From DASSJT01 sp963715025 (GTDB taxonomy: Bacteria; Actinomycetota; Actinomycetes; Actinomycetales; Dermatophilaceae): DNA of 64,000 bases. This document shows positions 17,290-25,850 of this stretch, in pieces. The DNA lies in NCBI GenBank assembly GCA_963715025.1, contig CAVQQQ010000009.1, positions 930,001-994,000 on the forward strand, given 5' to 3'. The notes below the pieces were generated by a model that searched no databases, was not told the origin of the DNA, and saw nothing but the letters and a program-made list of their open reading frames with translations. Made by a program: the position numbers and the translations under genes. Every line of letters starts with the position of its first letter. The stretch's first letter is position 1.

Positions 17290-18912
17290 CTAACGCGACC
17301 CGCTGGCGGGGTGGTCGTGGTCGTGCTCATCGGCGTGCTCATCGCCGTGTTCATTGTCATGTTCATCGGCATGTTCACCGGCATGGTCGGGCTCCGCCGC
17401 GCCAAGTCGCTCGGTGAGGTCGTCGCGCACGTCCATGACGAAGTCCTCGTCCACCCGGATGACCGGCGTGATCGGCATCCAGTAGTCACCGTCGACCAGG
17501 AGGTGGATCGCGAAGCCCTCCTCCAGCCTCCCCCGCACCCCGCATCGCCCGGTCACGGGCAGGTGCGTCGGGCCCTCGAGGAACACCGCCCAGTGCGGCG
17601 TCTCGCCCAGCATGAGCATGGTGCACCACTCGTCCTCGACCGTCCGGACCGTGAGGAAGTCCCACTCACTGGTGACCGGCTCACGATAGGGCGAGCGGAT
17701 GGTGAGGTATGCCGTGAGCGTGCGGAAGAGGCCCACCACCAGGAGGGCTGCGGCCGCGGTCGAGCCGGCCACCCGCACGACCGCGGGCATGCCCTCGGCC
17801 AGCCAGGCCGCCCCGGCGGCGACTGCGGCGGCGACGAACCACCCGGGCACCACCGCCAGCTTGAGGTCGAGCACGGCAGCGGGCGGCGGCGGGGCCTCAA
17901 GGGCGGACTCCGCCCAGCCCTCGCACTCGGCGAGTCGGCTGGCCAGCTGGCGCAGGGTCATCGTGGCGGCTGCGTCCGGGGCGAGATCGCGACGTGCCGA
18001 GGCAGAGCCTGGCTTCGCGGTGAGGCGCACCGCCGTGCGGCCCACTCGCCGCATCGCGACCGCCCCCGATCCCGCGAGCGCCAGGACCGCAGGCCCCAGG
18101 GTGAGCGCGGTGATACCCCCGAAGGACCCCTCGGTGTCCATGGCCTTGCCATGGAACGGGAAGGCCAGCGCCCGGACCGTGACCGGCGCGCCCAGGGGGG
18201 GAAGCGGCTGGTAGCAGTCGACCTCTGCATACTGGCGGCCGCTGTCCCGCCACTCGACGGCACAGGCGGCGCCATCCGGGGAGTCGAGGGCGCGGACCAT
18301 CCGGGCCGTGACGTCGTGGCCGCTCCACCACACCGCCTGGAAGAGGACGCCAGCCGCCAGGGCCACCCCCGCTAGGGTGAGGACCCGTCGGGGCGCGGCG
18401 GCCCAGAGCCTGCGCCCCGGGGAAGAAGACCGCCCTGGCGCTTCGAGCAGTGCTTTGAACCCATCGCGCCACTCCAGCGGGGGTCCGACGTAGAACGTGG
18501 TGCCGTCCTCGGCCCGCAGCCCCGTAAGCTCGGCGAACTCCGCGAGGTTGTCATCGACGCGCTGGCGCCTGGCATGGCTTCGAGCGAACGCCTGCCGGTC
18601 CACCAGGAGGTGGTGCCGTGGGGTGACCACGCGGATGTCCTCGTCGTCGCGGATCGCGTGACCCCGGGAGATGCCGTGCGTCCCCGCCCTCCGGCTCAGC
18701 GCCCCGAAGGTCGCTCCACCCGGGGCGTTCGACCGCTCGGCGACAACCCCCTGGGCATCGACCGTCACGGGAATGGCCACGAACCGGCCCTGGCGCACCG
18801 CATCGGCGGAGCGCCCCGCGCGGCGGGCACGCCACACGGCATACCCGATGCCGGTCAGCGCGCTCAGGACCAGTACGGCGGCGGGGGCGAGCAGGTCCGT
18901 CCACGCAAACAC
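17290..18912 (-). CDS. Membrane protein with His/Asp/Glu-rich C-terminal tail
   Basis: 540 residues, GTG start. Hydrophobic helices are near residues 6-26, 176-196, 268-290 and two at about 350-400. Between them are a cytoplasmic or extracytoplasmic domain with EWRDSGRQYAEVDCYQPL and a soluble C-terminal part (WCTMLMLGETPHWAVFLEGPTHLPV). The last 35 residues are almost only His, Glu and Asp (DEHDNEHGDEHADEHDHDH), a likely metal-binding tail such as seen on Zn/Ni/Cu handling proteins. No family recognised. It lies directly upstream of hisC on the same strand. Confidence 0.7.
   Translation of the reverse strand: MFAWTDLLAPAAVLVLSALTGIGYAVWRARRAGRSADAVRQGRFVAIPVTVDAQGVVAERSNAPGGATFGALSRRAGTHGISRGHAIRDDEDIRVVTPRHHLLVDRQAFARSHARRQRVDDNLAEFAELTGLRAEDGTTFYVGPPLEWRDGFKALLEAPGRSSSPGRRLWAAAPRRVLTLAGVALAAGVLFQAVWWSGHDVTARMVRALDSPDGAACAVEWRDSGRQYAEVDCYQPLPPLGAPVTVRALAFPFHGKAMDTEGSFGGITALTLGPAVLALAGSGAVAMRRVGRTAVRLTAKPGSASARRDLAPDAAATMTLRQLASRLAECEGWAESALEAPPPPAAVLDLKLAVVPGWFVAAAVAAGAAWLAEGMPAVVRVAGSTAAAALLVVGLFRTLTAYLTIRSPYREPVTSEWDFLTVRTVEDEWCTMLMLGETPHWAVFLEGPTHLPVTGRCGVRGRLEEGFAIHLLVDGDYWMPITPVIRVDEDFVMDVRDDLTERLGAAEPDHAGEHADEHDNEHGDEHADEHDHDHPASGSR
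17320..17392. repeat. Degenerate short tandem repeat encoding the acidic-His tail
   Basis: Repeats of 12-15 bp (GTGCTCATCG, then TGTTCAT, TGTTCACCGGCATG) on the + strand encode the His/Asp/Glu tail of the membrane protein on the other strand. The repetition suggests growth of the tail by slippage. Confidence 0.6.
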
Positions 18913-18979
18913 GGGCGGAGCCTAGCCGCCGCAGCGGCCGAGGGCCCGCCCGTGCCGGAAGCGTTACCCAGTCGTCTTC

Positions 18980-19037
18980 TCAGTCGTCAGGTCAATCGTC
19001 AGGTCAGTCGTCAGGTCGGTCGTCAGGTCAGTCGTCG
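18980..19037. repeat. 12-bp minisatellite, about 4.8 copies, at a gene end
   Basis: Units TCAGTCGTCAGG at 18980, 18992 (one change), 19004, 19016 (one change) and a partial one at 19028 that includes the stop codon of the holin-like gene. On the minus strand each unit reads CCTGACGACTGA, a copy of the gene's own last codons Asp-Asp-stop. Confidence 0.9.
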
Positions 19038-19408
19038 TGGTCCGGGAGAAGCACGTTCAGCAGCATCGAGACGATGGTGATGATCACGGCGCCGAAGACG
19101 GCATCCCAGAAGAAGTGGTCGATGTGGAAGTTGAGGCCGAGCGGCTCGGAGATCCACTCGGTGAGCTGGAGCATGAACGCGTTGACGATGAAGGTGAAGA
19201 GTCCGAGGGTCAGAAGGATGAACGGGAGGCTCAGGAGCTTGACGATGGGCTTCACGAACGCATTGATGAGGCCGAACACGATCGCGACCAGGACGACGGT
19301 GGCGAACTTGGAGCCGAACGTGCCCTCGCCCAGCGTGATCCCGTCGACGAGCCACGCCGCGACCCAGAGGGCGACGCCGTTGACCGCGATCTTGATCAGG
19401 ATGTTCAT
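19028..19408 (-). CDS. Phage holin family 4-like membrane protein
   Basis: 126 residues with four predicted membrane helices (IKIAVNGVALWVAAWLV, VVLVAIVFGLINAFVKPIVKLLSLPFILLTLGLFTFIVNAFMLQL, FFWDAVFGAVIITIVSMLLNVL). This is the widespread bacterial 'phage holin family' membrane protein; despite the name it is a chromosomal gene of unknown role, and nothing phage-like surrounds it. ATG 19408 begins the conserved domain. The end is the 12-bp minisatellite at 18980-19037. Confidence 0.82.
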   Translation of the reverse strand: MNILIKIAVNGVALWVAAWLVDGITLGEGTFGSKFATVVLVAIVFGLINAFVKPIVKLLSLPFILLTLGLFTFIVNAFMLQLTEWISEPLGLNFHIDHFFWDAVFGAVIITIVSMLLNVLLPDHDD

Positions 19409-19515
19409 GGCGTCACTCTGGCAGAACTCGAGGCCGCGCACGGGTAACGGCGCGGGTCGTGGCGATCACGAGTGCTCTGGCCTGCCGGACTACCCCGACC
19501 GGCAAGGGGAGGCAG

Positions 19516-21247
19516 TCAGGCGACGTGGCGTCTGGAGGTCACGACACGGAAGCGGTTCGCGACGAAGGCAGCGTCGACGTACGCGGCGTTGGCCGCGGGG
19601 TTCGCGCCGGTGCCGTGGTAGTCGGAGAAGGCGGCGGTCTGGTTCACGAAGACTTGGCCGGTGAGGTTTTCCGAGAGCGCCACGCCCGCCTCGGCAGCGG
19701 CCTCGCGGGCTGCCTCGAGCACATCCTCGGAGCTGGAGTAGACCGCCGCGGTCATGGCCCCGTGCTCGCGCATCGTGTCGGCGAACTGCGCCAGCGACTG
19801 GTCGGTCGACGCCGTGCCGATGAGGTAGGCGACCGGCCCGAAGCACTCTTGGCTGTAGACGTCCTCGCGCGAGACGTCGACGGAGACCAGGCCCGGGAGC
19901 CCGGACCACCGCCTCCGGGTATGCCGGGTGGCTGACCTTCCGGGAATCCAGCACGACCGCGCCCCCGGACCCGGCTGCCACGTCTGCGAGCGATCCGGCA
20001 CTGGCTCGAACCCCGTCGTTGACCGTCGCCCCCAGGATCTCGACCGCCTTGGCGTCGTCGCCGGTGAGCCGCTGCACCGCGCCCGCAAGCTTCTGCCCGA
20101 ACTCCTCGAACGACAGGTGCCCCTCGTCGGTGTCGACGCCCGACCGCGGGACGTAGATGTTCTGCGGCGTCGTACACATCTGGCCCGAGTACAGGGACAG
20201 CGAGAAAGCGAGGTTGCCGAGCATGCCGCGCAGGTTGTCGGTGGAGTCGACCACGATCGAGTTGACCCCGGCCTTCTCGGCGTAGACCAGCTGGCCGCGG
20301 GCCGCGCCGTTCTGCTCCAGCCACGCACCGAACGCCGGCCCACCGGTGTAGTCGACGATCTTGACCTCGTCCCGCTCGGCCAGAACCTTCGCGAGGCCCT
20401 CGCCGTCGGCCTCAGCAGCCAACTGGACCAGCGCTGGGCTGAAGCCGGCTTCGGCCAACACCTCACGGCATACCGCCACCGAAATCGCGAGGGGAGCCAC
20501 CGCCCGCGGGTGCGGCTTGACGACCACCGGGTTGCCCGTGGAGAGCGAGGCGAACAGGCCCGGGTAGCCGTTCCAGGTCGGGAAGGTATTGCAGCCGACC
20601 ACGAGCGCGAGCCCGCGCGGCACGATCCGGTAGTCCTTCTGCATGCGCAGCGGAGCCGGGGTGCCGTCCTTGGCCTTGCCGGGCTTCTCCCACACGACCG
20701 ACTCCGGCACCCGCTCCTGCTCCACCAGAGCCGCCACTATCGACTCCAGGGCGCGGTCCTGCGCGTGCGGGCCCGCCGCCTGGAACGCCATGACGAACGG
20801 CTGCCCGGTCGTGTGCATCACCGCGTTGGCCATCTCGAACGAGCGCTGGTTGATGCGGTCGACGATCTCGACGCAGACCGCCGCACGCACGCGGGCGCCG
20901 GCGTCGCGCCAGGCCGGCACCGCCGCGTGGGCCGCCGCGACCGCGGGGTCGACGTCGAGATGGGGATAGGTGATGCTCAGTGCCGGCCCGTACGGCGAGA
21001 CCTCGCTGCCGACGAAGCTGCCGTCGGTGGGCTGGTCTCCGAGGGCGGCGAAGGGCTTGCCGAGGAGTGCCTCGTATGCCGTGACGCCGGCTTCCGCGGC
21101 ACCCTCGCCATAGACGCGCGGCGAGGGTGACTCGGGGTAGCGCGAGTAGTAGGAGCGGGCCGCGAGCGCTGCGGCGGCCTCCTCCAGCACGCCACCGTGC
21201 TTCTCGACGAGCGGGTGGGGGGAGGCGGGCGCCGTTGCCGTGGTCAT
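19516..21247 (-). pseudogene. paaN: Phenylacetate degradation protein PaaN, frameshifted
   Basis: Aldehyde-dehydrogenase-superfamily protein. From ATG 21247 the first frame covers VVGCNTFPTWNGYPGLF, NPVVVKPHPRA, VDYTGGPAFGAWLE and the catalytic Cys in YSGQMCTTPQNIYVP, up to YPEAVVRAPG. At about 19889-19897 one extra base in CCCGGGCC shifts the frame. The rest (LVSVDVSREDVYSQECFGPVAYLIG to SRRHVA) continues in the second frame and ends at 19516. Read through, the protein is about 577 residues and complete, oxidising or handling an aldehyde intermediate of phenylacetyl-CoA catabolism. Genuine mutation and sequence error cannot be told apart here. It is divergent from paaH/paaI. Confidence 0.87.
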
Positions 21248-21324
21248 GCCGCCATCGTACGAGCGGCGCTCTTACACCCAAAATGCCATTCTGCAAGACT
21301 CTGTCACATGCCCTCGCCCGTCGG

Positions 21325-21372
21325 GTCTTCGGAAGGTAGTGGGGGCTGGGACATCGACCATCCTCCGAAGAC
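21325..21372. promoter_or_regulatory. Inverted repeat between paaN and the paaH-like gene
   Basis: GTCTTCGGA (21325-21333) and TCCGAAGAC (21364-21372) form 9-bp complementary arms 30 bp apart, inside the 158-bp divergent promoter region and ending about 33 bp before the ATG at 21406. Spacing is long for one dimer; it could be two half-sites for a pathway regulator. No regulator gene lies nearby. Confidence 0.4.
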
Positions 21373-21405
21373 TCGACGAACCGGGCCGGTGCCAAGATGG
21401 GCGCC

Positions 21406-22596
21406 ATGACGACGCCTAGTGAAGGCACCCCGGTCTCGGTCATCGGAGCCGGCGCGATGGGCTCGGGCATCGCCCAGGTCGCCGCGCAGGCCGGGCACGA
21501 GGTGCACCTCGTCGACGCCGTCCCTGGGGCGGCCGGCACCGCCGTCGACCGGCTGACCACGACCCTCGGCAAGCTCGCGGCCAAGGGCCGGATCAGCGAC
21601 GACGACGCCCGGGCCGCCGCGGACCGGCTCTACTCGGCCGAGTCCGTCGCGGACCTTCCCGCCTGCGGACTGGTGGTCGAGGCCATCCGCGAGGACCTCG
21701 GCGACAAGCAGGCGCTGTTCCGAGAGCTCTCCGAGCGGCAGCCCGCCGAGACCCTGCTGGCCAGCAACACGTCGTCGCTGGACATCACCGCGATCGGCGA
21801 GCACACGGCATACCCCGGTCGTGTCCTCGGGCTGCATTTCTTCAACCCACCGCCGCTGATGCGCCTCGTGGAGGTGGTGCGTGGCACGGCGACCTCGCCC
21901 GAAACCCTCGCGGCAGCCGCAGAGCTCGTGAGTGCCTGGGGAAAGACGCCGGTCCAGTGCACGTCGACCCCCGGCTTCATCGTGAACCGGGTGGCCCGTC
22001 CGTTCTACGGCGAGGCGCAGCGCATGCTCCAAGACGGCCTGGCCGACGCGGCGACCCTCGACGAGGCGCTGCGGCGCGCGGGCTTCCCGATGGGACCGCT
22101 CGAGCTCACCGACTTCATCGGCCAGGACGTCAACCTCGCCGTCGGCACCTCCGTGTGGGAGCAGACCGGCCACGACCCGCGGTACGAGCCGACCCGGCTC
22201 CAGCAGGACCTCGTCGCCAGCGGCCGCCTCGGGCGCAAGAGCCGGCAGGGGATCTACGCGTATGCCGCCGACGGGACTGCAGTGGGCGCCGTACCGGACG
22301 AGGCGCGGCTCGCCGAGCTGGTCGGCGGGCCGGTGGAGACCGATCCCGTGGTGCGCACCGTGGCGATGCTCGTCAACGAGGCGGTCGACCTCGTGGCGCG
22401 GGGCGAGGCGAGCGCCGAGGACGTCGACACAGCCATGGTGCTGGGCACCAACTACCCGCTCGGGCCCATCGCGTGGGGTCACGAGATCGGGCTTGATGTG
22501 GTGCGCCAGCAGCTCGCGGCGCTCGACCGGGCCTACCCTGGCGGGCGCTACCGGCCGAGCCCGGCACTGGGCCGCCTCGCGGGGGCAACCGGATGA
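21406..22596 (+). CDS. 3-hydroxyacyl-CoA dehydrogenase (PaaH-like)
   Basis: 396 residues. N-terminal NAD-binding Rossmann fold (VSVIGAGAMGSGIAQVAAQAGHEVHLVD), catalytic His in GLHFFNPPPLMRLVEVV, and two C-terminal HAD domains (TPGFIVNRVARPFYGEA; GTNYPLGPIAWG). It oxidises 3-hydroxyacyl-CoA. Its position between paaN and paaI suggests the 3-hydroxyadipyl-CoA step of phenylacetate breakdown (PaaH/PaaC). An in-frame ATG nine bases upstream is an alternative start. The stop overlaps the thioesterase start. Confidence 0.85.
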   Translation: MTTPSEGTPVSVIGAGAMGSGIAQVAAQAGHEVHLVDAVPGAAGTAVDRLTTTLGKLAAKGRISDDDARAAADRLYSAESVADLPACGLVVEAIREDLGDKQALFRELSERQPAETLLASNTSSLDITAIGEHTAYPGRVLGLHFFNPPPLMRLVEVVRGTATSPETLAAAAELVSAWGKTPVQCTSTPGFIVNRVARPFYGEAQRMLQDGLADAATLDEALRRAGFPMGPLELTDFIGQDVNLAVGTSVWEQTGHDPRYEPTRLQQDLVASGRLGRKSRQGIYAYAADGTAVGAVPDEARLAELVGGPVETDPVVRTVAMLVNEAVDLVARGEASAEDVDTAMVLGTNYPLGPIAWGHEIGLDVVRQQLAALDRAYPGGRYRPSPALGRLAGATG

Positions 22597-23051
22597 CCAC
22601 GGGCGGTGGCGCAGATGGTGGCGCAGGGGGTGGCGCACCGGAAGTGCACGTGTCTGGCGTGGACTTCGCGCGTCAGATGTGGGCCGACGACGATGCCTCG
22701 GCCGCGCTGGGCATGGAGGCGATTGTCGTCGAACCCGACCGCGCCGTCGTGCGCATGGCGGTGCGGGAGGACATGGCCAACGGTCACGGGATCTGCCACG
22801 GGGCATTCATCTTCGCGGTGGCCGACTCGGCCTTCGCGCTGGCGTGCAACACGGTTGGGCGGACCACAGTCGCGGCCGGCGCGGATATCTCCTTCGTCAC
22901 ACCCGCGCGCTCCGGGGACGTCCTCCTGACCGAGGCGAAAACTCGGATCCGATTCGGCCGCTCGGGCCTCACGGACTGTACAGTCACACGGGAATCCGAC
23001 GGAGCGGTGATCGCCGAGTTCCGCGGTCGGTCGCGTTCGCTGGGCGTCTGA
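22593..23051 (+). CDS. paaI: PaaI-type hotdog-fold acyl-CoA thioesterase
   Basis: 152 residues. Single hotdog domain with NGHGICHGAFIFAVADSAFALACN, matching the PaaI active-site region (HGG-type loop and Asp on the long helix), and VAAGADISFVTPARSGD. PaaI hydrolyses ring-hydroxylated phenylacetyl-CoA and dead-end CoA esters to free CoA. The N-terminal 15 residues are Gly-rich and variable. Start overlaps the paaH-like stop (ATGA), so the two are translationally coupled. Confidence 0.87.
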   Translation: MTTGGGADGGAGGGAPEVHVSGVDFARQMWADDDASAALGMEAIVVEPDRAVVRMAVREDMANGHGICHGAFIFAVADSAFALACNTVGRTTVAAGADISFVTPARSGDVLLTEAKTRIRFGRSGLTDCTVTRESDGAVIAEFRGRSRSLGV

Positions 23052-23136
23052 GGCCCTGTCTGCCACGCCTGGTCGGGCAACACCGGGCGGCGGTGCGGTT
23101 TTCACCCAGCGTTAACCACACCGCATACTTGTTCGT

Positions 23137-23156
23137 GGTCTCGGCGTGCCGAGACC
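23137..23156. promoter_or_regulatory. Perfect hairpin just upstream of the VWA protein gene
   Basis: GGTCTCGGC (23137-23145), GT, GCCGAGACC (23148-23156). It ends 16 bp before the ribosome site used at 23187. No T-run follows, so it is more likely an operator or a leader-RNA structure than a terminator of paaI. Confidence 0.45.
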
Positions 23157-23186
23157 TTACGTATGAGCAACAGGAGTCGGGAAGAC

Positions 23187-24824
23187 ATGGCGGGTCGCCA
23201 CGCGCGAGTGCAGGAGAGGCGGTCGCGAACACCGATGTTCGCGGCGATCGTAGCCGTCGGGGCCATGGCCCTGACGGCAGGGGGCGTGTACGCCCTCAGG
23301 GGCGACGGCACCACCGGTGCCGGGTCCGGCGACTGCGCCTCGACGCGCACCCTGACCGTCGCGGCTGCCAAGGAGGTCGTGGCCGTCGTCCGGTCGGCCA
23401 CGTCGAGGCTCATGACTGCCGACCCGTGCACGACGTACACCATCCGCGACGTGTCAGGCCCCGAGGTGGTGACGGAGGCGACCGAGGGCACGGCGCCTGA
23501 CGTCTGGATCCCCGAGTCCAGCGCCTGGGTCGAAGCCCTCAACGCCACGAAGCCGGCGAAGGCCTGGCCGTCCGGCACCTCGCTGGCCACCTCGCCGGTC
23601 GTGATCGCCCTCCCCAAGAACCAGGCCGACCGCATCGCCGGCACCAAACCGTCCTGGGCTGACATGTTCCAGGGCAGCGACGCCACCCGGCTCGCCGACC
23701 CGGGCGTCGACGCCGCGAGCCGGCTTGCTCTGTTCTCGGCCCGGGCGTCGCTCGGCAGCTCGCCCGCTGCCCTGCAGAAGGCCGGCGCCATGCTGATCTT
23801 CCTGTCCCGCGCCGCCGCCGCCAACTCCGGGCAGCTCTTCTACTGGTACTCCGAAGACCCCGACAAGAGCCCGCCGTTCGCTGCGTCAGAGCAGGCGATC
23901 TCCGCGTTCAACGCCACCCATCCCGAGAGCGCCCTCTCCGCGGTCATCCCCAAGGGCGGCACTGGTTCGCTGGACTACCCGTTCGTGACCTCGCCCAGAG
24001 TGGCCCCGGAGGCGGCGAAGTCGGTCGACCTGCTCGGCAAGGAGCTGCAGGGGCCCCAGGCGCGCAAGGACCTGGAGAAGGCCGGCTTCCGCACGCAGGA
24101 CTCCCCCGCCGCCCCCACGGTGAGCGGCCTGCAGCCCGGGGCGGTCAAGCAGGCCGCCAGGCTGTCGGCCCAGGACAAGGCGTTCCTGCTGAAGCAGTGG
24201 GACTCTGTGCGCCGCGACATGCGCATGCTGGCCGTGATGGACATCTCGGGCTCGATGAAGGAGCCAGCCGGGTCCTCTACCCGTGCCGTGCTCGCCAGCC
24301 AGGCCGCGATCAACGCGCTGCGGATCCTGCCGGGCGGCTCGAAGATCGGCGTCTGGTTCTTCTCGACCAACCAGGGCCCGAACCACCGCGACTATCGCCA
24401 GATGGTTCCCGTCGCCGGTCTCGAGGAGGTCATCGGCGGCACGTCGCAACGGCAGCGGCTGATCGACGCCGCCACCAAGCTGCCCCGTAGCCTGGGCGGT
24501 GACACCGGCCTCTACGACACCATCCTGGCCGCCTTCCAGCAGCAGCAGCGGAACTTCGACCCCCGCTATGTCAACTCCGTCGTGGTCATGACCGACGGCA
24601 TGAACGACGACGCCCACACCATCTCGCTCAACCAGCTCCTGGGGGCGCTGCGCAACGCCGACAAGAACAAGCCGGTGCGCATCATCACCATCGGCATCGG
24701 CCCGTCCACGGACGAGAAGGTGCTCAAGCAGATCGCCGACATCACCGGCGGCAGCTCCTACATCGCCCGCAAGCCCAGCGACATGGAGAACGTGTTCATC
24801 AAGGCGCTGCTCTCGCGCCACTGA
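23187..24824 (+). CDS. Solute-binding/von Willebrand A domain protein
   Basis: 545 residues. An N-terminal membrane anchor or uncleaved signal (FAAIVAVGAMALTAGGVYAL) is followed by a periplasmic-binding-protein type II domain (TLTVAAAKEVV to about residue 300, with APDVWIPESSAWV) and a C-terminal VWA domain whose MIDAS motif DISGS begins at Asp352, with further elements TGLYDTI and VVMTDGMND. Such SBP-VWA proteins are extracytoplasmic in actinobacteria; role unknown, perhaps metal-dependent adhesion or complex assembly. ATG 23187 is preferred over 23163 because AGGAG precedes it. Confidence 0.82.
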   Translation: MAGRHARVQERRSRTPMFAAIVAVGAMALTAGGVYALRGDGTTGAGSGDCASTRTLTVAAAKEVVAVVRSATSRLMTADPCTTYTIRDVSGPEVVTEATEGTAPDVWIPESSAWVEALNATKPAKAWPSGTSLATSPVVIALPKNQADRIAGTKPSWADMFQGSDATRLADPGVDAASRLALFSARASLGSSPAALQKAGAMLIFLSRAAAANSGQLFYWYSEDPDKSPPFAASEQAISAFNATHPESALSAVIPKGGTGSLDYPFVTSPRVAPEAAKSVDLLGKELQGPQARKDLEKAGFRTQDSPAAPTVSGLQPGAVKQAARLSAQDKAFLLKQWDSVRRDMRMLAVMDISGSMKEPAGSSTRAVLASQAAINALRILPGGSKIGVWFFSTNQGPNHRDYRQMVPVAGLEEVIGGTSQRQRLIDAATKLPRSLGGDTGLYDTILAAFQQQQRNFDPRYVNSVVVMTDGMNDDAHTISLNQLLGALRNADKNKPVRIITIGIGPSTDEKVLKQIADITGGSSYIARKPSDMENVFIKALLSRH

Positions 24825-24839
24825 TCGACGCAGCCCAGG

Positions 24840-25256
24840 TCAGCGATCGGCTACTGGCCCCAGCATGGGCTTGAGGTCGAGGATGGGCGTCCCGTCAACG
24901 GCCTCGAGCCCGCCGACGTGGATCCTGGCGCCGTCGATCCCCAGGACCTGCACGACGTGCAGGCCGATGGGATTGGGTCGATGGGGCGATCGGGTGCTGA
25001 AGACCCCGGCTTCCGGGCGCGTGCGATCGCCGCGCGGGTGGACCGTCAGCACCTCCCTGCTGGCCCGGTCGAGCCAGGTGAGCACCACGACCTCCACTCC
25101 CGGCTCAAGGCCCTCGAGGCCAGGGACGACGGCCGGGTCGAGCACGAGCCACGCGTCCGGCGCACCTTCGTCGGCCTGGCGTGGAGCCGCTTCGAGGTCG
25201 GTCAGGACGGACTCCACGCGTCCGATCGGGTGCAGGACGATGTCGGAGAGGGTCAT
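24840..25256 (-). CDS. trmO: tRNA (adenine37-N6)-methyltransferase TrmO
   Basis: 138 residues, the whole of the UPF0066/TsaA beta-barrel domain: IVLHPIGRVES at the N terminus, GVFSTRSPHRPNPIGLHVVQVLGIDG (SAM site) and DGTPILDLKPM at the end. TrmO methylates N6 of t6A37 in certain tRNAs using S-adenosylmethionine. It lacks the longer C-terminal domain of E. coli TrmO, as is common. Its start overlaps the sigma-factor stop (ATGA). Confidence 0.87.
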   Translation of the reverse strand: MTLSDIVLHPIGRVESVLTDLEAAPRQADEGAPDAWLVLDPAVVPGLEGLEPGVEVVVLTWLDRASREVLTVHPRGDRTRPEAGVFSTRSPHRPNPIGLHVVQVLGIDGARIHVGGLEAVDGTPILDLKPMLGPVADR

Positions 25257-25729
25257 TGCTGCCTCCAGTCGAGGACGACATCGAGACGGGCGATCGTGGC
25301 CGGGTCGGCAATCAGCTCGATGGACCGGATGGTGCCTCCGCCGACCGTGAAGGCGAAGACCACCCGGAGCGCCAGCCCCACCGAGTCGGCCATCACCGCT
25401 GCGTCCTCGGGACCGGCTCCCGCGATCCCGGCCTCCCCGGCGCCGAGGCCGCCGACTGCGCCGGGTCCTCCCAGCAGGTGCGCCTCCAACGGTTCCTCGC
25501 GCCGCGACTTCCGCGACTGGAGGACGTTGAGGCAGACCCGCGCGAGCACCGTGGTGAGCCAGCCGCCGAGATTCTCCACCTCCCTGGTGTCCGATCGGCT
25601 CAGCCGCAGCCAGGCTTCCTGCACGGCGTCGTCGGCCTCGTGCGCTGACCCCAGCATCCGGTAGGCGACCACTCGGAGATGAGGTCGGTGGGCCTCGAAC
25701 CGCTCAGCCAGGAACTCTGCGTCGTCCAT
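25253..25729 (-). CDS. ECF41-type sigma factor lacking region 4
   Basis: 158 residues instead of roughly 290. Region 2 is intact (FEAHRPHLRVVAYRMLGSAHEADDAVQEAWLRLSRSD, then LGGWLTTVLARVCLNVLQSRKSRREEPL) and the linker runs to AAVMADSVGLAL, where region 4 should start. The sequence instead jumps to RVVFAFTVGGGTIRSIELIADPATIARL, the end of the SnoaL-like C-terminal domain of SigJ/ECF41 proteins. About 130 residues are missing in frame. Without region 4 it cannot bind -35 elements normally, so it is either a decaying gene or a modified regulator. It shares an operon with trmO and is divergent from a VOC gene. Confidence 0.8.
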   Translation of the reverse strand: MDDAEFLAERFEAHRPHLRVVAYRMLGSAHEADDAVQEAWLRLSRSDTREVENLGGWLTTVLARVCLNVLQSRKSRREEPLEAHLLGGPGAVGGLGAGEAGIAGAGPEDAAVMADSVGLALRVVFAFTVGGGTIRSIELIADPATIARLDVVLDWRQQ

Positions 25730-25850
25730 CTGTCACATTCCCTCCGTGTCGACTGTCATACCAGTCATCGGCCGGCCCACCGGCACTGATCTGACCACCG
25801 GCAGCGCCCTGATGTGACGGCGCTGCACCACAGCGGAAAAAGGAGTACCT

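Noticed and set aside
19028..19408. Prophage remnant suggested by the 'holin' gene
   Set aside because: The family is a common chromosomal membrane protein and no other phage gene is near.
23137..23156. Terminator of paaI
   Set aside because: No T-run and it lies 86 bp after the stop but directly before the next gene's ribosome site; kept as a leader element instead.
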